The notes: generated by a model not told the origin, from the letters alone. A stretch of 64,000 nucleotides of DNA from Elioraea rosea (GCF_007644105.1 NZ_VFAC01000012.1:35840-99839); one strand, 5' to 3'. Positions 25,733 to 38,195 are shown, counted from the first letter of the stretch. A program made the numbers and translations.

Positions 25733-26665
25733 ATGAGCACAGTTCTCTTCTCCCACCCCGCCTGCCTCGGCCACGACACCGGCCCCGGCCATCCCGAGCG
25801 GGCCGACCGGATCAGGGCCGTGCTCGCCGCGCTGGAGGCGGAGGAGTTCGCGATGCTTCTGCGCGAGGAGGCGCCCGAGGTGAGTGTCGAGACGCTCGCG
25901 CGCGCCCACCCCCGCGCCTATGTCGAGGGCATCCTCTCGATCGTGCCGGAGCCGGACGAGCGCGTGATGCTCGACGGCGACACGGTGATGAGCCACGGCA
26001 GCCGAGCGGCCGCCCTGCGCTCGGCCGGCGCAGCGGTTGCGGCCGTGGATGCGGTGATGGAGGGCTGGGCGCACAACGCCTTCTGCGCGACGCGCCCGCC
26101 TGGCCACCACGCCGAGGCGGGAAGGCCGATGGGCTTCTGCCTGTTCTCCAACGCCGCCGTCGCAGCCCACCACGCGCGGGCGAAGTGGGGGGCGGCGCGC
26201 GTCGCGGTGGTCGACTTCGACGTCCATCACGGCAATGGCACGCAGGCCATCCTCGAGAGCGACCCTGGCTTCTTCTACGCCTCGAGCCACGAGATGCCGC
26301 TCTACCCCGGCACGGGGGACCCGAGCGAGCGGGGCGTGGCGAACAACGTGCTGAATGTCGCGCTGCGCTCGATGTCAGGCGGGCCGGAATTCCGTGCCGC
26401 CTGGGGAGACGAGATCATCCCCGCCGTGGAGGCGTTCGGGCCCGACCTGCTGATCGTCTCCGCCGGTTTCGACGCCCACCGCCGCGACCCGCTCGCCTCG
26501 CTCACCGTCACGACCGCTGATTTCTCCTGGCTGAGCCACGAGCTCGTCGCGCTGGCGGAGCGCGCGTGCGGCGGAAAGCTCGTGAGCCTTCTCGAGGGCG
26601 GCTACGACCTCGAGGGCCTCGCGGCCTCGGCCGCGGCGCATGTGCGGGCGTTGATGCGGGTCTAG
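25733..26665 (+). CDS. Histone deacetylase-family amidohydrolase
   Basis: A 310-residue class II HDAC-like zinc hydrolase. Active-site segments are CATRPPGHHAE (paired His), VVDFDVHHGNGTQ (zinc Asp and His), and SAGFDAHRRDPL (second zinc Asp region); the C-terminal GGYDLEGLA is also conserved. Bacterial homologues deacetylate polyamines, acetoin-related enzymes or lysines. The substrate is unknown; co-location with TusA is not informative. Confidence 0.92.
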   Translation: MSTVLFSHPACLGHDTGPGHPERADRIRAVLAALEAEEFAMLLREEAPEVSVETLARAHPRAYVEGILSIVPEPDERVMLDGDTVMSHGSRAAALRSAGAAVAAVDAVMEGWAHNAFCATRPPGHHAEAGRPMGFCLFSNAAVAAHHARAKWGAARVAVVDFDVHHGNGTQAILESDPGFFYASSHEMPLYPGTGDPSERGVANNVLNVALRSMSGGPEFRAAWGDEIIPAVEAFGPDLLIVSAGFDAHRRDPLASLTVTTADFSWLSHELVALAERACGGKLVSLLEGGYDLEGLAASAAAHVRALMRV

Positions 26666-26687
26666 CGTCGCGACACCCGCGCGGCCA

Positions 26688-27521
26688 TCACTCCGGCCGC
26701 GTCGCCTGGAGCGAGAGGGCCAGCGGCAACCATTGCTCCGCGGGCCAGGTCCAGAGCCCGCCCTCGCGGGGAACGAGCGAGCGGAACATCTGCCACGTGA
26801 CGGCTGGGTGCTCGTGCAGCCAGTCGAGCCGAAGCCCTGCGGCGGAGAGTGCCGCGAGCACGTCGCCGATCGGGTGAAGCCAGCTCACCGTGCGGCTGTT
26901 CGCGAGCCTCGCGTCCGGGTCGGCATAGTCGGTCGGGTCGTCGAAGAGGCGCGGCGCGCGCTCGAAATACGGTACGAGCGGGCCGGGAAGCGCGGGTGTC
27001 GTGCCGGGCACGGCGTCGTCGAATACCAGCGCCGCCGGGTGGCCGTCGGCGAAGTAGAGCGACCCGCCGGGCTTGAGGAAATGCGCGACCACCGCGGCCC
27101 ACCGCGTGATGTCGGGAAGCCAGCCGATCGTGCCCCAGGTGGTGAAGACGAGATCGAATGCTGCCGCCTCGCCCGCCAGCGCCTCGGGGGCGCCGTACAC
27201 CTCCGCCTCGACGAAGCGCGCGTTCGCCGCACCCACCTCGTCGGCCAGCGAGCGGGCAGCCGCGATCGCCGCGGGGCTGAAATCGACGCCCACCACCTCC
27301 GCCGCGCCGCGCTGGGCGAGGGCGATGCTGTCGTGTCCGATGTGGCACTGGAGGTGCAGCACGCGAAGGCCTTCGACCGGCCCGAGTTCCGCCTCCACGA
27401 TGGCGTCGAGCGCGCCACGCCCCGCGCGATGCGATGAGAGGTCGTAGCCACCCGGGCCGAGATGGACGCCCGTCCGCTCCTCCCAGTTGGCGCGGTTCAG
27501 CGCCCGCCAATCGTGCTCCAC
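26688..27521 (-). CDS. Class I SAM-dependent methyltransferase
   Basis: A 277-residue methyltransferase. Motif I is VLHLQCHIGHDSIALAQRG (a Cys-containing variant of the glycine-rich loop), followed by the acidic strand VVGVDFSP, and then DLVFTTWGTIGWLPD. The N-terminus MEHDWRALNRANWEERTGVHL is typical of a family of uncharacterised bacterial methyltransferases. The C-terminal part is Trp-rich. It starts 22 bases downstream of uvrB and may be transcribed with it. Confidence 0.85.
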   Translation of the reverse strand: MEHDWRALNRANWEERTGVHLGPGGYDLSSHRAGRGALDAIVEAELGPVEGLRVLHLQCHIGHDSIALAQRGAAEVVGVDFSPAAIAAARSLADEVGAANARFVEAEVYGAPEALAGEAAAFDLVFTTWGTIGWLPDITRWAAVVAHFLKPGGSLYFADGHPAALVFDDAVPGTTPALPGPLVPYFERAPRLFDDPTDYADPDARLANSRTVSWLHPIGDVLAALSAAGLRLDWLHEHPAVTWQMFRSLVPREGGLWTWPAEQWLPLALSLQATRPE

Positions 27522-27542
27522 GGACGCACCTCCGGGCTTCGG

Positions 27543-29714
<2,172 letters not shown>

Positions 29715-29761
29715 CCATCCTCCTCGGTCTCTGCAAGAGATGGTGAGTGGGCAGGGGGAAA

Positions 29762-30295
29762 CTACCGCCTGCGGGCCTGGACGTAGTCCCAGAACTGGAA
29801 TGCGTAGTCCTCGGCCTTCCGGGCCTGCAGGTGGCAGGAGAAGCAGCCGTCAAGGCTGACGCTCCGCCTCTGCCCCTCGGGGGTGAAGGAAGCGTATTCC
29901 CACTCGCCGTTGCGCTTCTCCGGCCCGTAGCCCTCGCCCCAGCCCCGCTCCTTCTGCTGAACGGCCACCACCGTGTAGTCGGGCTCGGTGATGATGCGAC
30001 CGTCGAGGTCGAGAAGCGGGGTCCCGTCCGCCCCGAGGCGGGCCCGCTTGTCGGCCATCACGATCACCGTGCCGTAGGGCAGGGGTTCGCCTTGCCGTGC
30101 CGCCTCGAAGGCCTCCCGGTTGACGTAGAGGAAGCGGACGATCTTGCGGTCAGGCTTGTCGACGGTGGCGTAGCGGATGAACTCGCGCTCGAACCCCGCT
30201 GGAAAGGCGATGTTCTCGGGGCCCGGCCTGTACGCCTGGGCGAGCGCCGCGCCGGCGAGGATGGACGCCGCGGCGATGACGAACGGACCCTGCAT
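29762..30295 (-). CDS. Cytochrome P460-family c-type heme protein
   Basis: A 177-residue exported heme protein. The signal peptide is [20 protein letters not shown], and the heme c site CFSCH is at 151-155. Segments [19 protein letters not shown] and [13 protein letters not shown] fit the P460 fold, in which a Lys cross-links the heme; in nitrifiers and methanotrophs it oxidises hydroxylamine or binds NO. No amo or hao genes are visible, so detoxification of hydroxylamine or nitric oxide is the better guess. It lies 47 bases upstream of uvrB on the same strand. Confidence 0.85.
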   Translation of the reverse strand: MQGPFVIAAASILAGAALAQAYRPGPENIAFPAGFEREFIRYATVDKPDRKIVRFLYVNREAFEAARQGEPLPYGTVIVMADKRARLGADGTPLLDLDGRIITEPDYTVVAVQQKERGWGEGYGPEKRNGEWEYASFTPEGQRRSVSLDGCFSCHLQARKAEDYAFQFWDYVQARRR

Positions 30296-30431
30296 CGGAG
30301 CCTCCCTGCGTCACCCGGCGAGCGATGATCCTCCCTCCCCTACGGCGAGGGCAAGCCTCCCCTCCTCCTGCTGCCATTGGCGCGCCACGGTGCTTTGCCT
30401 AGAGTGCCCGGCAAGTGACGGGAGTATCCGA

Positions 30432-30725
30432 ATGGCTGATCAACGGCGCGCCCCCCGCGCGGCCGAGGAGGGCGGCAAGCCTCTGCCGCCCGAGGTGGCG
30501 GGATTGAGCTTCGAGGAAGCGCTGTCCGAGCTCGAAGGCATCGTCCGCCAGCTCGAGGGCGGCCAGGGAAGGCTCGAGGACGCGATCGCTGCCTATGAGC
30601 GTGGCGCGGCGCTCCGCAAGCACTGCGAGGACAAGCTCGCCGAGGCCGAGGCCAAGGTGCAGGCCATCGTCGCGCGCGGCGGGGCGGCAACGGGAACCAC
30701 CCCCTTCGACTCGGGCGAGGCCTGA
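30432..30725 (+). CDS. xseB: Exodeoxyribonuclease VII small subunit
   Basis: A 97-residue helical protein that partners XseA. The family core is LSFEEALSELEGIVRQLEGG followed by LEDAIAAYERGAALRKHCEDKL. The ATG at 30432 has GGGAG about 7 bases upstream. It is the first gene of the xseB-ispA-dxs cluster; its stop and the ispA start share a base (TGATG). Confidence 0.95.
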   Translation: MADQRRAPRAAEEGGKPLPPEVAGLSFEEALSELEGIVRQLEGGQGRLEDAIAAYERGAALRKHCEDKLAEAEAKVQAIVARGGAATGTTPFDSGEA

Positions 30726-31630
30726 TGGCGCTTACGGTCGTTGACGGGCGGCTCGCCCCCGCGCTCGCCGAGGCTGCGGACCGGGCGGAGGCAGCGCTCG
30801 ACAGGCTCCTGCCCCAGGGCGAGGAGGCGCAGAGCCGCCTCTACGAGGCCATGCGCTATGCCTGCCTCGGCGGCGGCAAGCGGCTTCGCGCTTTCCTGGT
30901 GATGCAGTCTGCCGGGCTGTTCAACGTCGCCCCCCGCTCGGCCGACCGCGTGGCCGCCTCGGTCGAGATGCTGCACGCCTATTCCCTCGTGCACGACGAC
31001 CTGCCGGCGATGGACGATGACGATCTCCGACGCGGCAAGCTCTCCTGCCACAAGGCCTTCGACGAGGCGACGGCCATCCTCGCAGGCGACGCGCTGCAGG
31101 CCCGCGCCTTCGAGATCCTCGCCGAGCCAGACACCCATTCCGACCCTGCTGTTCGCTGCGAGCTGATCTCCTCGCTTGGCCAGGCGGCAGGCGCCCGCGG
31201 CATGGCGGGCGGGCAGATGATCGATCTGATGGCCGAGGCGCATGCCTTGACCGAGGCCGAGGTCACCCGCCTCCAGATGCTGAAGACGGCCCGGCTGATG
31301 ACCTGGTGCTGCGAGGCCGGCGCGATCCTCGGAAAGGCGGCAGCCCCACTCCGGCACGCCCTTGCGGGCTATGGGCGCGACCTCGGCCTTGCCTTCCAGA
31401 TCGCAGATGACATCTTGGATGAGACGGGCACGCCGGAGGAAATCGGCAAGACGCCGAAGAAGGATGCCGCCGCCGGAAAGGCCACGCTGGTGGCTCTTCT
31501 GGGGCTCGAGCGGGCAAGGTCGCAGGCGCGGATGCTGGCCGAGCAGGCGATCGGCCATCTCGACCCGTTCGGGCCCTCTGCAGATTCGTTGCGCGATCTC
31601 GTAGCGTTTGTCGTGACAAGACGGATGTAG
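30725..31630 (+). CDS. ispA: Farnesyl diphosphate synthase (polyprenyl synthetase)
   Basis: A 301-residue prenyltransferase that builds farnesyl diphosphate from IPP and DMAPP. The first Asp-rich motif is [17 protein letters not shown] and the second is [13 protein letters not shown], followed by [14 protein letters not shown]. The start overlaps the xseB stop by one base. It feeds UbiA-type prenylation and quinone synthesis, and gets its substrates from the Dxs pathway encoded next door. Confidence 0.95.
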   Translation: MALTVVDGRLAPALAEAADRAEAALDRLLPQGEEAQSRLYEAMRYACLGGGKRLRAFLVMQSAGLFNVAPRSADRVAASVEMLHAYSLVHDDLPAMDDDDLRRGKLSCHKAFDEATAILAGDALQARAFEILAEPDTHSDPAVRCELISSLGQAAGARGMAGGQMIDLMAEAHALTEAEVTRLQMLKTARLMTWCCEAGAILGKAAAPLRHALAGYGRDLGLAFQIADDILDETGTPEEIGKTPKKDAAAGKATLVALLGLERARSQARMLAEQAIGHLDPFGPSADSLRDLVAFVVTRRM

Positions 31631-31674
31631 TGGGGCACTGTAAACCGTCCATGACACATGAGCGTCAAGCAGCC

Positions 31675-33612
31675 ATGACACATCAGTCAGCGCCCAAGCC
31701 GATGCTCGACCGGGTCCGCATTCCGGCCGACCTTCGCAACTTCTCAGCCAGCCAGCTCGGCCAGCTCGCCGACGAGCTCCGCCAGGAAACGATCGAGGCC
31801 GTCTCGATCACCGGCGGGCATCTCGGCGCCTCGCTCGGGGTGATCGAGCTCACCGTCGCCGTCCATGCAGTGTTCGACACGCCGGACGACCGGCTGATCT
31901 GGGACGTCGGCCACCAGGCCTACCCCCACAAGATCCTGACCGGACGGCGCGACCGGATCCGAACCCTCCGCCAGGGCGGGGGGCTCTCGGGCTTCACCCG
32001 CCGGTCGGAAAGCGAGTACGACCCGTTCGGCGCCGCCCACTCCTCCACCTCCATCTCCGCCGGGCTCGGCATGGCGGTGGGGCGCGACCTGAAGGGCGAG
32101 AAGAACCACGTCGTCTGCGTGATCGGCGACGGGGCGATGAGCGCCGGCATGGCCTACGAGGCCATGAACAACGCCGGGGCGATGAAGTCGAACCTCATCG
32201 TCATCCTGAACGACAACGACATGTCGATCGCGCCGCCCGTGGGCGCGATGAGCGCCTACCTGTCCCGGCTCTTCTCCTCGCGAAGCTACGTGAACCTCCG
32301 ACAGCTCGCGGCCCAGGTGACCAAGCGCCTGCCGGCGCCGATGGAGCGCGCGGCTCGCCGGGCCGAGGAATACGCCCGCGGCCTGCTCACAGGCGGCACG
32401 CTGTTCGAGGAACTCGGCTTCTACTACGTGGGCCCGATCGACGGGCACAACCTCGACCACCTGCTGCCCGTCATGCGCCACATCCGCGACAGCGATCGCG
32501 AGGGCCCGTGGCTTCTGCATGTCGTGACCAAGAAGGGCAAGGGCTACGCGCCGGCCGAGGAATCGGCCGACAAGTACCACGGCGTCTCCAAGTTCAACGT
32601 CGTCACCGGCGAGCAGGCCAAGGCCCCGCCCGGGCCGCCGACGTACACCAAGGTCTTCGCCGAGAGCCTGATCGCCGAAGCCGAGAAGGACGACCGGATC
32701 GTGGCCGTCACTGCCGCCATGCCGGCAGGGACGGGACTCGACGCCTTCGCGAAGCGCTTCCCCGACCGGTGCTACGACGTCGGCATCGCCGAGCAGCATG
32801 CGGTGACCTTCGCCGCAGGCCTCGCGACGGAGGGCTTCAAGCCGTTCGTCGCGATCTACTCGACCTTCCTGCAGCGCGCCTACGACCAGGTGGTGCACGA
32901 CGTCGCCATCCAGAACCTCCCCGTGCGGTTCGCGATGGACCGGGCCGGGCTCGTTGGCGCCGACGGCGCGACGCATGCGGGAAGCTTCGACATCGCCTAT
33001 CTCGGCTGCCTGCCGAACATGGTGCTGATGGCCGCTTCCGACGAAGCGGAGCTGTCGCACATGGTGGCGACCGCCGCGGCGCATGACGGCGGCCCGATCG
33101 CGCTGCGCTATCCGCGCGGCGAAGGCATGGGCGTTGCACGCGAGGCCAAGGGAACGGTCCTTCCCATCGGCAAAGGGCGCGTGCTGCGCGAAGGCTCCTC
33201 GATCGCCATCCTCTCCTACGGCACGCGGCTCGCCGAGGCGCTTCGCGCGGCCGATGCGCTCGCCGCGCGCGGCTTTTCCACCACCGTGGCCGATGCCCGC
33301 TTCGCCAAGCCGCTCGACACCGACCTGGTGCGCAACCTCGCCCGCAACCACGCGGTGATGCTCACGATCGAGGAAGGCTCCGTCGGCGGGTTCGGCAGCT
33401 TCGTGATGCACGACCTCGCGCATGCCGGGCTGCTCGATGGCGGGGTGAAGTTCCGCCCCCTCGTTCTGCCGGACCGCTACATCGACCACGACAAGCCCGA
33501 GAAGCAGTACGACCAGGCAGGCCTCACCGCCCGGCACATGGTCAACGCAGCGCTCGGCGCCCTCGGCGCCGGCGAGGCGGAAGGAGACGAAGCACTGCCG
33601 TCCCGCGCCTGA
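31675..33612 (+). CDS. dxs: 1-deoxy-D-xylulose-5-phosphate synthase
   Basis: A thiamine-diphosphate enzyme of about 645 residues, the first step of the MEP isoprenoid pathway. It contains [15 protein letters not shown], the ThDP motif [21 protein letters not shown], the transketolase Glu region [15 protein letters not shown], and the C-terminal [18 protein letters not shown]. The start is uncertain: ATGs at 31651 and 31675 lie in a duplicated ATGACACAT sequence, and a GTG at 31630 abuts the ispA stop. I prefer 31675 from the family's usual N-terminal length. Its stop overlaps the next gene (TGATG). Confidence 0.95.
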   Translation: MTHQSAPKPMLDRVRIPADLRNFSASQLGQLADELRQETIEAVSITGGHLGASLGVIELTVAVHAVFDTPDDRLIWDVGHQAYPHKILTGRRDRIRTLRQGGGLSGFTRRSESEYDPFGAAHSSTSISAGLGMAVGRDLKGEKNHVVCVIGDGAMSAGMAYEAMNNAGAMKSNLIVILNDNDMSIAPPVGAMSAYLSRLFSSRSYVNLRQLAAQVTKRLPAPMERAARRAEEYARGLLTGGTLFEELGFYYVGPIDGHNLDHLLPVMRHIRDSDREGPWLLHVVTKKGKGYAPAEESADKYHGVSKFNVVTGEQAKAPPGPPTYTKVFAESLIAEAEKDDRIVAVTAAMPAGTGLDAFAKRFPDRCYDVGIAEQHAVTFAAGLATEGFKPFVAIYSTFLQRAYDQVVHDVAIQNLPVRFAMDRAGLVGADGATHAGSFDIAYLGCLPNMVLMAASDEAELSHMVATAAAHDGGPIALRYPRGEGMGVAREAKGTVLPIGKGRVLREGSSIAILSYGTRLAEALRAADALAARGFSTTVADARFAKPLDTDLVRNLARNHAVMLTIEEGSVGGFGSFVMHDLAHAGLLDGGVKFRPLVLPDRYIDHDKPEKQYDQAGLTARHMVNAALGALGAGEAEGDEALPSRA

Positions 33613-34748
33613 TGGCGCAGAGGGCGGCGATCCGCCGCGTCACGCCCCATGTCCTGATGGCGGCGCTGCCGGAGCCCTTCGCCTACAGCCAGGCCTGGTA
33701 CCGCGAGCGCGGCGCGATGCTCGTCGAGATCGAGACGGAGGACGGCATCGTCGGCTGGGGCGAGGCCTTCGGTCCGCCCGCGTTGACCGCACCCATCGTC
33801 GCGTGGTTCGCCCCGCTTCTGGTTGGCGCCGATGCGCTCGCAGGCGAGGCGATCTGGCAGGCCCTCTACAACAGGCTGCGCGACCATGGGCAGAGGGGCC
33901 TCGCCATCGAGGCGCTGAGCGCGATCGACATCGCGCTCTGGGACATTCGCGGCCAGGTGGCGGGGCTGCCGATCCACCGGCTGATGGGTGGCCCGCTCCG
34001 CAGTTCCGTCCGCGCCTATGCCACCGGCTTCTACCGGCGCGAACGCGACGACCATGAGCAGTACCTGAAGGAGGAGGCCGATCTCCGCCTCGCCGAAGGC
34101 TTCGGCGCGATCAAGCTCAAGACCGGCTGGGGCCTCGCCGAGGACATCGCACTCACCCGCGCGATGCGCCGCCATCTCGGCCCCGACATCCTCATGCCGG
34201 TGGACTGCAACCACGCCTACGACGCGGCCGGTGCCATCCGCTACGGCAATGCCGTGGCCGATCAGGACATCCTCTGGTTCGAGGAACCCGTGCCGCCAGA
34301 GGACATAGACGGGTATTGCGAGGTGAAGCTGCGCCAGCCCATCCCGGTCGCTGGAGGCGAGGCCACGTTCACCCGCTGGGGCTTCCGCGAGATGATCGCC
34401 CGCCGCGCGGCCGACATCCTTCAGCCGGATGTCGCCGCCTGCGGCGGCCTCTCCGAGGCCAAGAAGATCGCCGACATGGCGACCGCCTTCGGGCTTCGCA
34501 CCAACCCGCATGTCTGGGGCACGGGCATCGCGCTCGCCGCCTCGCTTCACCTGATCGCGGTGATCCCAGACAACCCGCCGGGCCTGTTCCCCACCCCGCC
34601 GATGCTTGAGCTCGACCGCTCGCCCCACCCGATCCGCGACGCGTTGACGCCACCCGTCGCGCTCGAGCATGGGACGGTCGCGATCCCGGACGCCCCCGGT
34701 CTGGGGGTGGCGCCGGACCGGGCCGCCTTGGCACACTGGCGCGTGTGA
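33612..34748 (+). CDS. Mandelate racemase/enolase-superfamily enzyme
   Basis: A 378-residue enolase-superfamily sugar-acid dehydratase or racemase. It has the capping domain (residues 1-130), barrel acid/base Lys in AIKLKTGWG, metal ligands in PVDCNHAYDA, WFEEPVPPED and VAGGEATFTR, and a C-terminal HVWGTGIALAASLHL with the His typical of the mandelate racemase subgroup. The start overlaps the dxs stop by one base and the stop overlaps the tlyA GTG, so it is fully embedded in the isoprenoid cluster. The substrate is unknown; no link to isoprenoids is expected. Confidence 0.9.
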   Translation: MAQRAAIRRVTPHVLMAALPEPFAYSQAWYRERGAMLVEIETEDGIVGWGEAFGPPALTAPIVAWFAPLLVGADALAGEAIWQALYNRLRDHGQRGLAIEALSAIDIALWDIRGQVAGLPIHRLMGGPLRSSVRAYATGFYRRERDDHEQYLKEEADLRLAEGFGAIKLKTGWGLAEDIALTRAMRRHLGPDILMPVDCNHAYDAAGAIRYGNAVADQDILWFEEPVPPEDIDGYCEVKLRQPIPVAGGEATFTRWGFREMIARRAADILQPDVAACGGLSEAKKIADMATAFGLRTNPHVWGTGIALAASLHLIAVIPDNPPGLFPTPPMLELDRSPHPIRDALTPPVALEHGTVAIPDAPGLGVAPDRAALAHWRV

Positions 34749-35482
34749 AGCGCCGGCTCGATCAACTGCTGCTCGATCGCGGGCTCGTCGAGAGCCGGGC
34801 GAAGGCGCAGGCCCTCGTCATGGCCGGGAAGGTCTTCTCCGGAGAGAAGCGGCTCGACAAGCCAGGCCAGCCGATGGCCGAGGACGCCGCGCTCGAGGTG
34901 CGCGGGCAGGACCACCCCTGGGTGAGCCGCGGCGGCGTGAAGCTGGCCCACGCGCTCGCCCATTTCGGACTCTCTCCGAAAGGGCTCGTCTGCCTCGACA
35001 TCGGCGCATCCACGGGTGGCTTCACCGACGTGCTGCTCGCGAGCGCGGCCGAGCGCGTCCATGCCGTCGATGTCGGGCACGGGCAGCTCGCGTGGAAGCT
35101 GCGCTCCGACCCGCGCGTCGTCGTGCACGAGAAGACCAACGCGCGGTTCCTCACGGCCGATCAGGTGCCCGAGCCGATCGGCGCGCTGGTGTGCGACGCC
35201 TCGTTCATCGGGCTCCAGGTCGTGCTGCCCTCCCCCATGGCGCTGTGCGCGCCGGGCGCGTGGCTCGTCGCACTGATCAAGCCTCAGTTCGAGGTCGGGC
35301 CGGGCGCGGTCGGCAAGGGCGGGGTGGTGCGCGAGGCCGGGCAGCACCGCGCCGTCATCGCGCGCATCGAGGCGTGGCTGGGCGCCCTGCCCGGCTGGCG
35401 CGTCCTCGGCGTCACCGAGAGCCCGATCACGGGCCCTGAGGGAAACCGCGAGTTCCTGATCGCCGCCAGGCGGGAGCGGTAG
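34745..35482 (+). CDS. tlyA: TlyA-family rRNA 2'-O-methyltransferase
   Basis: A 245-residue protein with an N-terminal S4 RNA-binding domain (MKRRLDQLLLDRGLVESRAKAQALV) and an FtsJ-like methyltransferase domain (CLDIGASTGGFTDVLL, then VCDASFIGLQVVLP and LIKPQFEVG). TlyA methylates 16S and/or 23S rRNA at cytidine ribose positions. The start is GTG overlapping the previous stop. It is usually found directly after dxs in alphaproteobacteria; here an enolase-superfamily gene intervenes. Confidence 0.93.
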   Translation: MKRRLDQLLLDRGLVESRAKAQALVMAGKVFSGEKRLDKPGQPMAEDAALEVRGQDHPWVSRGGVKLAHALAHFGLSPKGLVCLDIGASTGGFTDVLLASAAERVHAVDVGHGQLAWKLRSDPRVVVHEKTNARFLTADQVPEPIGALVCDASFIGLQVVLPSPMALCAPGAWLVALIKPQFEVGPGAVGKGGVVREAGQHRAVIARIEAWLGALPGWRVLGVTESPITGPEGNREFLIAARRER

Positions 35483-35650
35483 CTACTCCGCCGCCGGTGG
35501 CGCTGCCGGAACGTCGTGCTCCGTCAGGGCGGCGAGGAGCGCCCAGACGCGCTTGGGGTCAAAGCGCACCTCGGGGTCGTTGAGCAGCCGGTCGAGCTCG
35601 GCCTGCGCGGCCTCGTAGCTCTCGTCGCCGAACTCCGCCGTGTCGTCCAT
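35483..35650 (-). CDS. Small conserved acidic protein
   Basis: A 55-residue acidic, Ala-rich helical protein (MDDTAEFGDESYEAAQAELD, then VRFDPKRVWALLAALTEHD). I know of similar short frames in related genomes but no function. The ATG at 35650 is used; a longer frame upstream reaches 35773 but gives an unlikely Pro-rich N-terminus. It converges on tlyA with no gap between stop codons. Confidence 0.6.
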   Translation of the reverse strand: MDDTAEFGDESYEAAQAELDRLLNDPEVRFDPKRVWALLAALTEHDVPAAPPAAE

Positions 35651-35786
35651 CGTCACAGGCTCCGTCGCAGAAGCGATGGGGAAGTGTGCACCGGAAAAGG
35701 TGACCGGAAAGCGACCGGGTGGTGGAAGGATGGGGGCGTGGACGCTCGGTGGCTCTCGCCACGCCCCCCACAACGCACCGGGGGCG

Positions 35787-36986
35787 TCAGACCTCGTTCA
35801 GCACCGCCGGCGCGAGCGCGGCATCCTTCGCGCGCGGATGAGCGGCATTGCGGAACCGCAACTCGCCCCCTTCCGCGGCATCCGGCGCCGGGCTGTCGAG
35901 GAGCTCGAACCGGCTCGCGCAGGTCACGGCCACGACGGGCCGCGCCTCGGGAACGGTGAGGAAGTTCCGCGCCGCCCCCTCGATCTCGAGCCGCTCGCGC
36001 AGGCCGCGCCACTCCGTCCGGTCGGTGTCCTCGATGAAGACGGCGAGGATGCCCGGCCGGGCGCCGGAGAGCCGCGCGGGAAGCTCCGCCAGCCGCCGGC
36101 CGAGCACGGCGGCGACCTCATTCTCGCGGCCCGCCCGCGCGGCCATGACGAACACCGAGCGCTCCCCGCCCATCACCGCGAAATGCGCCTCGGGCCCGAA
36201 CTGCGCCTTCAGCCGATCCATCAGCGGCGTGGTGCCGGCCTGGGTCTGCGCGATGAGAAGCGGGTCGAGGCGGAGGATGGCCGCCTCGGAATGGTCGGTC
36301 CGCCTGTCCTCTGCGAGCAGCGCCGCGATGCGCTGCTGCACCGCAGACTGGCCCTCGGGTCCGGAGAGTCCCTCGGGAAGGGTGAGCTTGAGCAGGTAGC
36401 GGCCGGGATGCGAGGCGAGCCAGCGCTCGAGGTCGGGGTTGATCCGGTCGATCAGGCCGAACCAGTCGCCCCGGTGAACCCAGCGCCCTTCGTCGGCAGA
36501 GATCACCGCCGAGACGATCTCCGCCTCCGCCCCGTCGCGCTCGATGAGCAGGTCATGTGCCGTTTCGTCCTCGAGGCCGGAGAAGCGCACGGAGAATCCG
36601 CGGGCGCGGTGCAGGGCAGCCAGTCGCAACAGGTGGAACAGCGGGACAAGCGTGTTCTCGCCGGTGAGCGCGGTGGCGAGCATCGCTTCGAGGCGCGCAC
36701 GTCCGTCAGCCGAGAGGCTGCGCGCGGTCGCGACGGCGGAGGCGGCGAGCGTGGCGATCGCGCGCTCGGCGCGGTTGCGCGGCGCAGCGGTGGCGAGACG
36801 GTCGATCGCGAGCTCGATGGCGTGCCGCTCGGCAATCACGCGACCGGCGATGCGCTGCGAGGTGGCGCGTGCGCGCAGTTCCTCGGCGCGCGCACGCCAC
36901 GCCGCACGCCCGGCAAGGGCGATGAAACCCCGCACGCGACCGGCTTCGTTGGCCGGTGCGGCTGACCGCTCGATTGTTCGCTTCAT
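35787..36986 (-). CDS. Unrecognised conserved protein
   Basis: A 399-residue, largely helical N-terminal half and mixed alpha/beta C-terminal half, without signal peptide or membrane segments. I do not recognise the family. Features seen: an Arg/Ala-rich start (residues 1-100), RFSGLEDETAHDLLIERDG in the middle, and VVAVTCASRFELLDSP near the C-terminus. The ATG at 36986 (MKRTIERSAAPANEAG) is chosen over an upstream one because the latter would add a low-complexity extension. It lies between a tiny gene and aroC, in no evident operon. Confidence 0.65.
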   Translation of the reverse strand: MKRTIERSAAPANEAGRVRGFIALAGRAAWRARAEELRARATSQRIAGRVIAERHAIELAIDRLATAAPRNRAERAIATLAASAVATARSLSADGRARLEAMLATALTGENTLVPLFHLLRLAALHRARGFSVRFSGLEDETAHDLLIERDGAEAEIVSAVISADEGRWVHRGDWFGLIDRINPDLERWLASHPGRYLLKLTLPEGLSGPEGQSAVQQRIAALLAEDRRTDHSEAAILRLDPLLIAQTQAGTTPLMDRLKAQFGPEAHFAVMGGERSVFVMAARAGRENEVAAVLGRRLAELPARLSGARPGILAVFIEDTDRTEWRGLRERLEIEGAARNFLTVPEARPVVAVTCASRFELLDSPAPDAAEGGELRFRNAAHPRAKDAALAPAVLNEV

Positions 36987-37091
36987 GGTTTGATCCTGGC
37001 CCGCACGTGACAGCAAAGGCCAAGCACTTCCCCGCGCGCACAATGGCCGCGGTGCACCGGGGCGCTTAATCAAACTCCCGTGAGCGGGCGG

Positions 37092-38195
37092 TCACGGCCT
37101 GGGCAGCAGCGGTGCGTCCGGCGCATCGGGCGTCAGCGCGCGGCGGCGGAGGAGCTGGTCAGCCAGCACGCAGGCCATCATCGCCTCGCCCACAGGCACG
37201 GCGCGAATGCCGACGCAGGGGTCGTGCCGCCCCTTGGTGACGACATCGACGTCGCTGCCATGCGCATCGACGCCCTTCACCGGGGTGAGGATCGAGGAGG
37301 TCGGCTTCACCGCGAAGCGGACGACGACGGGCTGGCCGGTGGAGATGCCGCCGAGAATGCCGCCCGCGTGGTTTGCGAGGAAGCGCACGCGCGCGCCCTC
37401 CATGCGCATCTCGTCGGCGTTCTCCTCGCCGGTGAGCGCGGCGGCGGCGAAGCCCTCGCCGATCTCGACGCCCTTGACGGCGTTGATGCCCATCATGGCG
37501 GAGGCGAGCTCGGCGTCGAGCTTGCCGTAGACCGGCTCGCCGAGGCCGGGCGGGGCGCCTTCGGCGACGACCTCGATGACGGCGCCGACGGAGGAGCCGC
37601 GCTTGCGGATGTCGGAGAGATACCCTTCCCAGCGCTGCGCGGCCTGGCGGTCGGGGCAGAAGAACGGGTTGTCGGTGACGGCGTCCCACTCCCACGCGTC
37701 GCGGTCGATCCTCTCCGTGCCGATCTGGACGAGCGCGCCGCGGATCGTCACGCCGTCGCCCAGGATCTTGCGCGCGATGGCGCCTGCGGCGACGCGCACC
37801 GCCGTCTCGCGGGCCGAGGAGCGGCCTCCGCCGCGGTAGTCGCGGATGCCGTACTTGAGGTGGTAGGTCAGGTCGGCATGGCCGGGACGGAACCGGTCCT
37901 TGATCTCGCCGTAGTCCTTGCTGCGCTGGTCGACATTCTCGATCAGCAGCATCACCGGGTGTCCGGTCGTCATCCCCTCGAAGGTGCCGGAGAGGATGCG
38001 CACCTGGTCGGGTTCCTGGCGCTGGGTGGTGAACTTCGACTGCCCCGGCCGGCGGCGGTCGAGCCAGGGCTGGATGTCGGCCTCGGTGAGCGGGATGCGC
38101 GGCGGGATGCCGTCGACCACGCAGCCGATCGCCGGCCCGTGGCTCTCGCCGAAGCTCGTGAACCGGAACAGCGTGCCGAAGGTGTTGGAGGCCAA
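37092..38195 (-). CDS. aroC: Chorismate synthase (TTG start)
   Basis: A 367-residue enzyme making chorismate from EPSP with reduced FMN. Family signatures are present: [16 protein letters not shown] near the start, [14 protein letters not shown] (FMN and substrate Arg), and a C-terminal [19 protein letters not shown]. The reading frame runs into the fabI gene without an ATG, but TTG at 38193-38195 encodes the expected first residue of (M)[16 protein letters not shown]. It starts 5 bases after the fabI stop and has no good ribosome site, so translation probably depends on reinitiation from fabI. Confidence 0.94.
   Translation of the reverse strand: MASNTFGTLFRFTSFGESHGPAIGCVVDGIPPRIPLTEADIQPWLDRRRPGQSKFTTQRQEPDQVRILSGTFEGMTTGHPVMLLIENVDQRSKDYGEIKDRFRPGHADLTYHLKYGIRDYRGGGRSSARETAVRVAAGAIARKILGDGVTIRGALVQIGTERIDRDAWEWDAVTDNPFFCPDRQAAQRWEGYLSDIRKRGSSVGAVIEVVAEGAPPGLGEPVYGKLDAELASAMMGINAVKGVEIGEGFAAAALTGEENADEMRMEGARVRFLANHAGGILGGISTGQPVVVRFAVKPTSSILTPVKGVDAHGSDVDVVTKGRHDPCVGIRAVPVGEAMMACVLADQLLRRRALTPDAPDAPLLPRP

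Noticed and set aside
31630..31674. GTG at 31630 as the dxs start
   Set aside because: It would add 15 residues not seen in the family and has no better ribosome site than the ATGs.
31744..33537. A 597-residue minus-strand frame opposite dxs
   Set aside because: Antisense to a highly conserved gene, with His/Gly/Arg-rich sequence.
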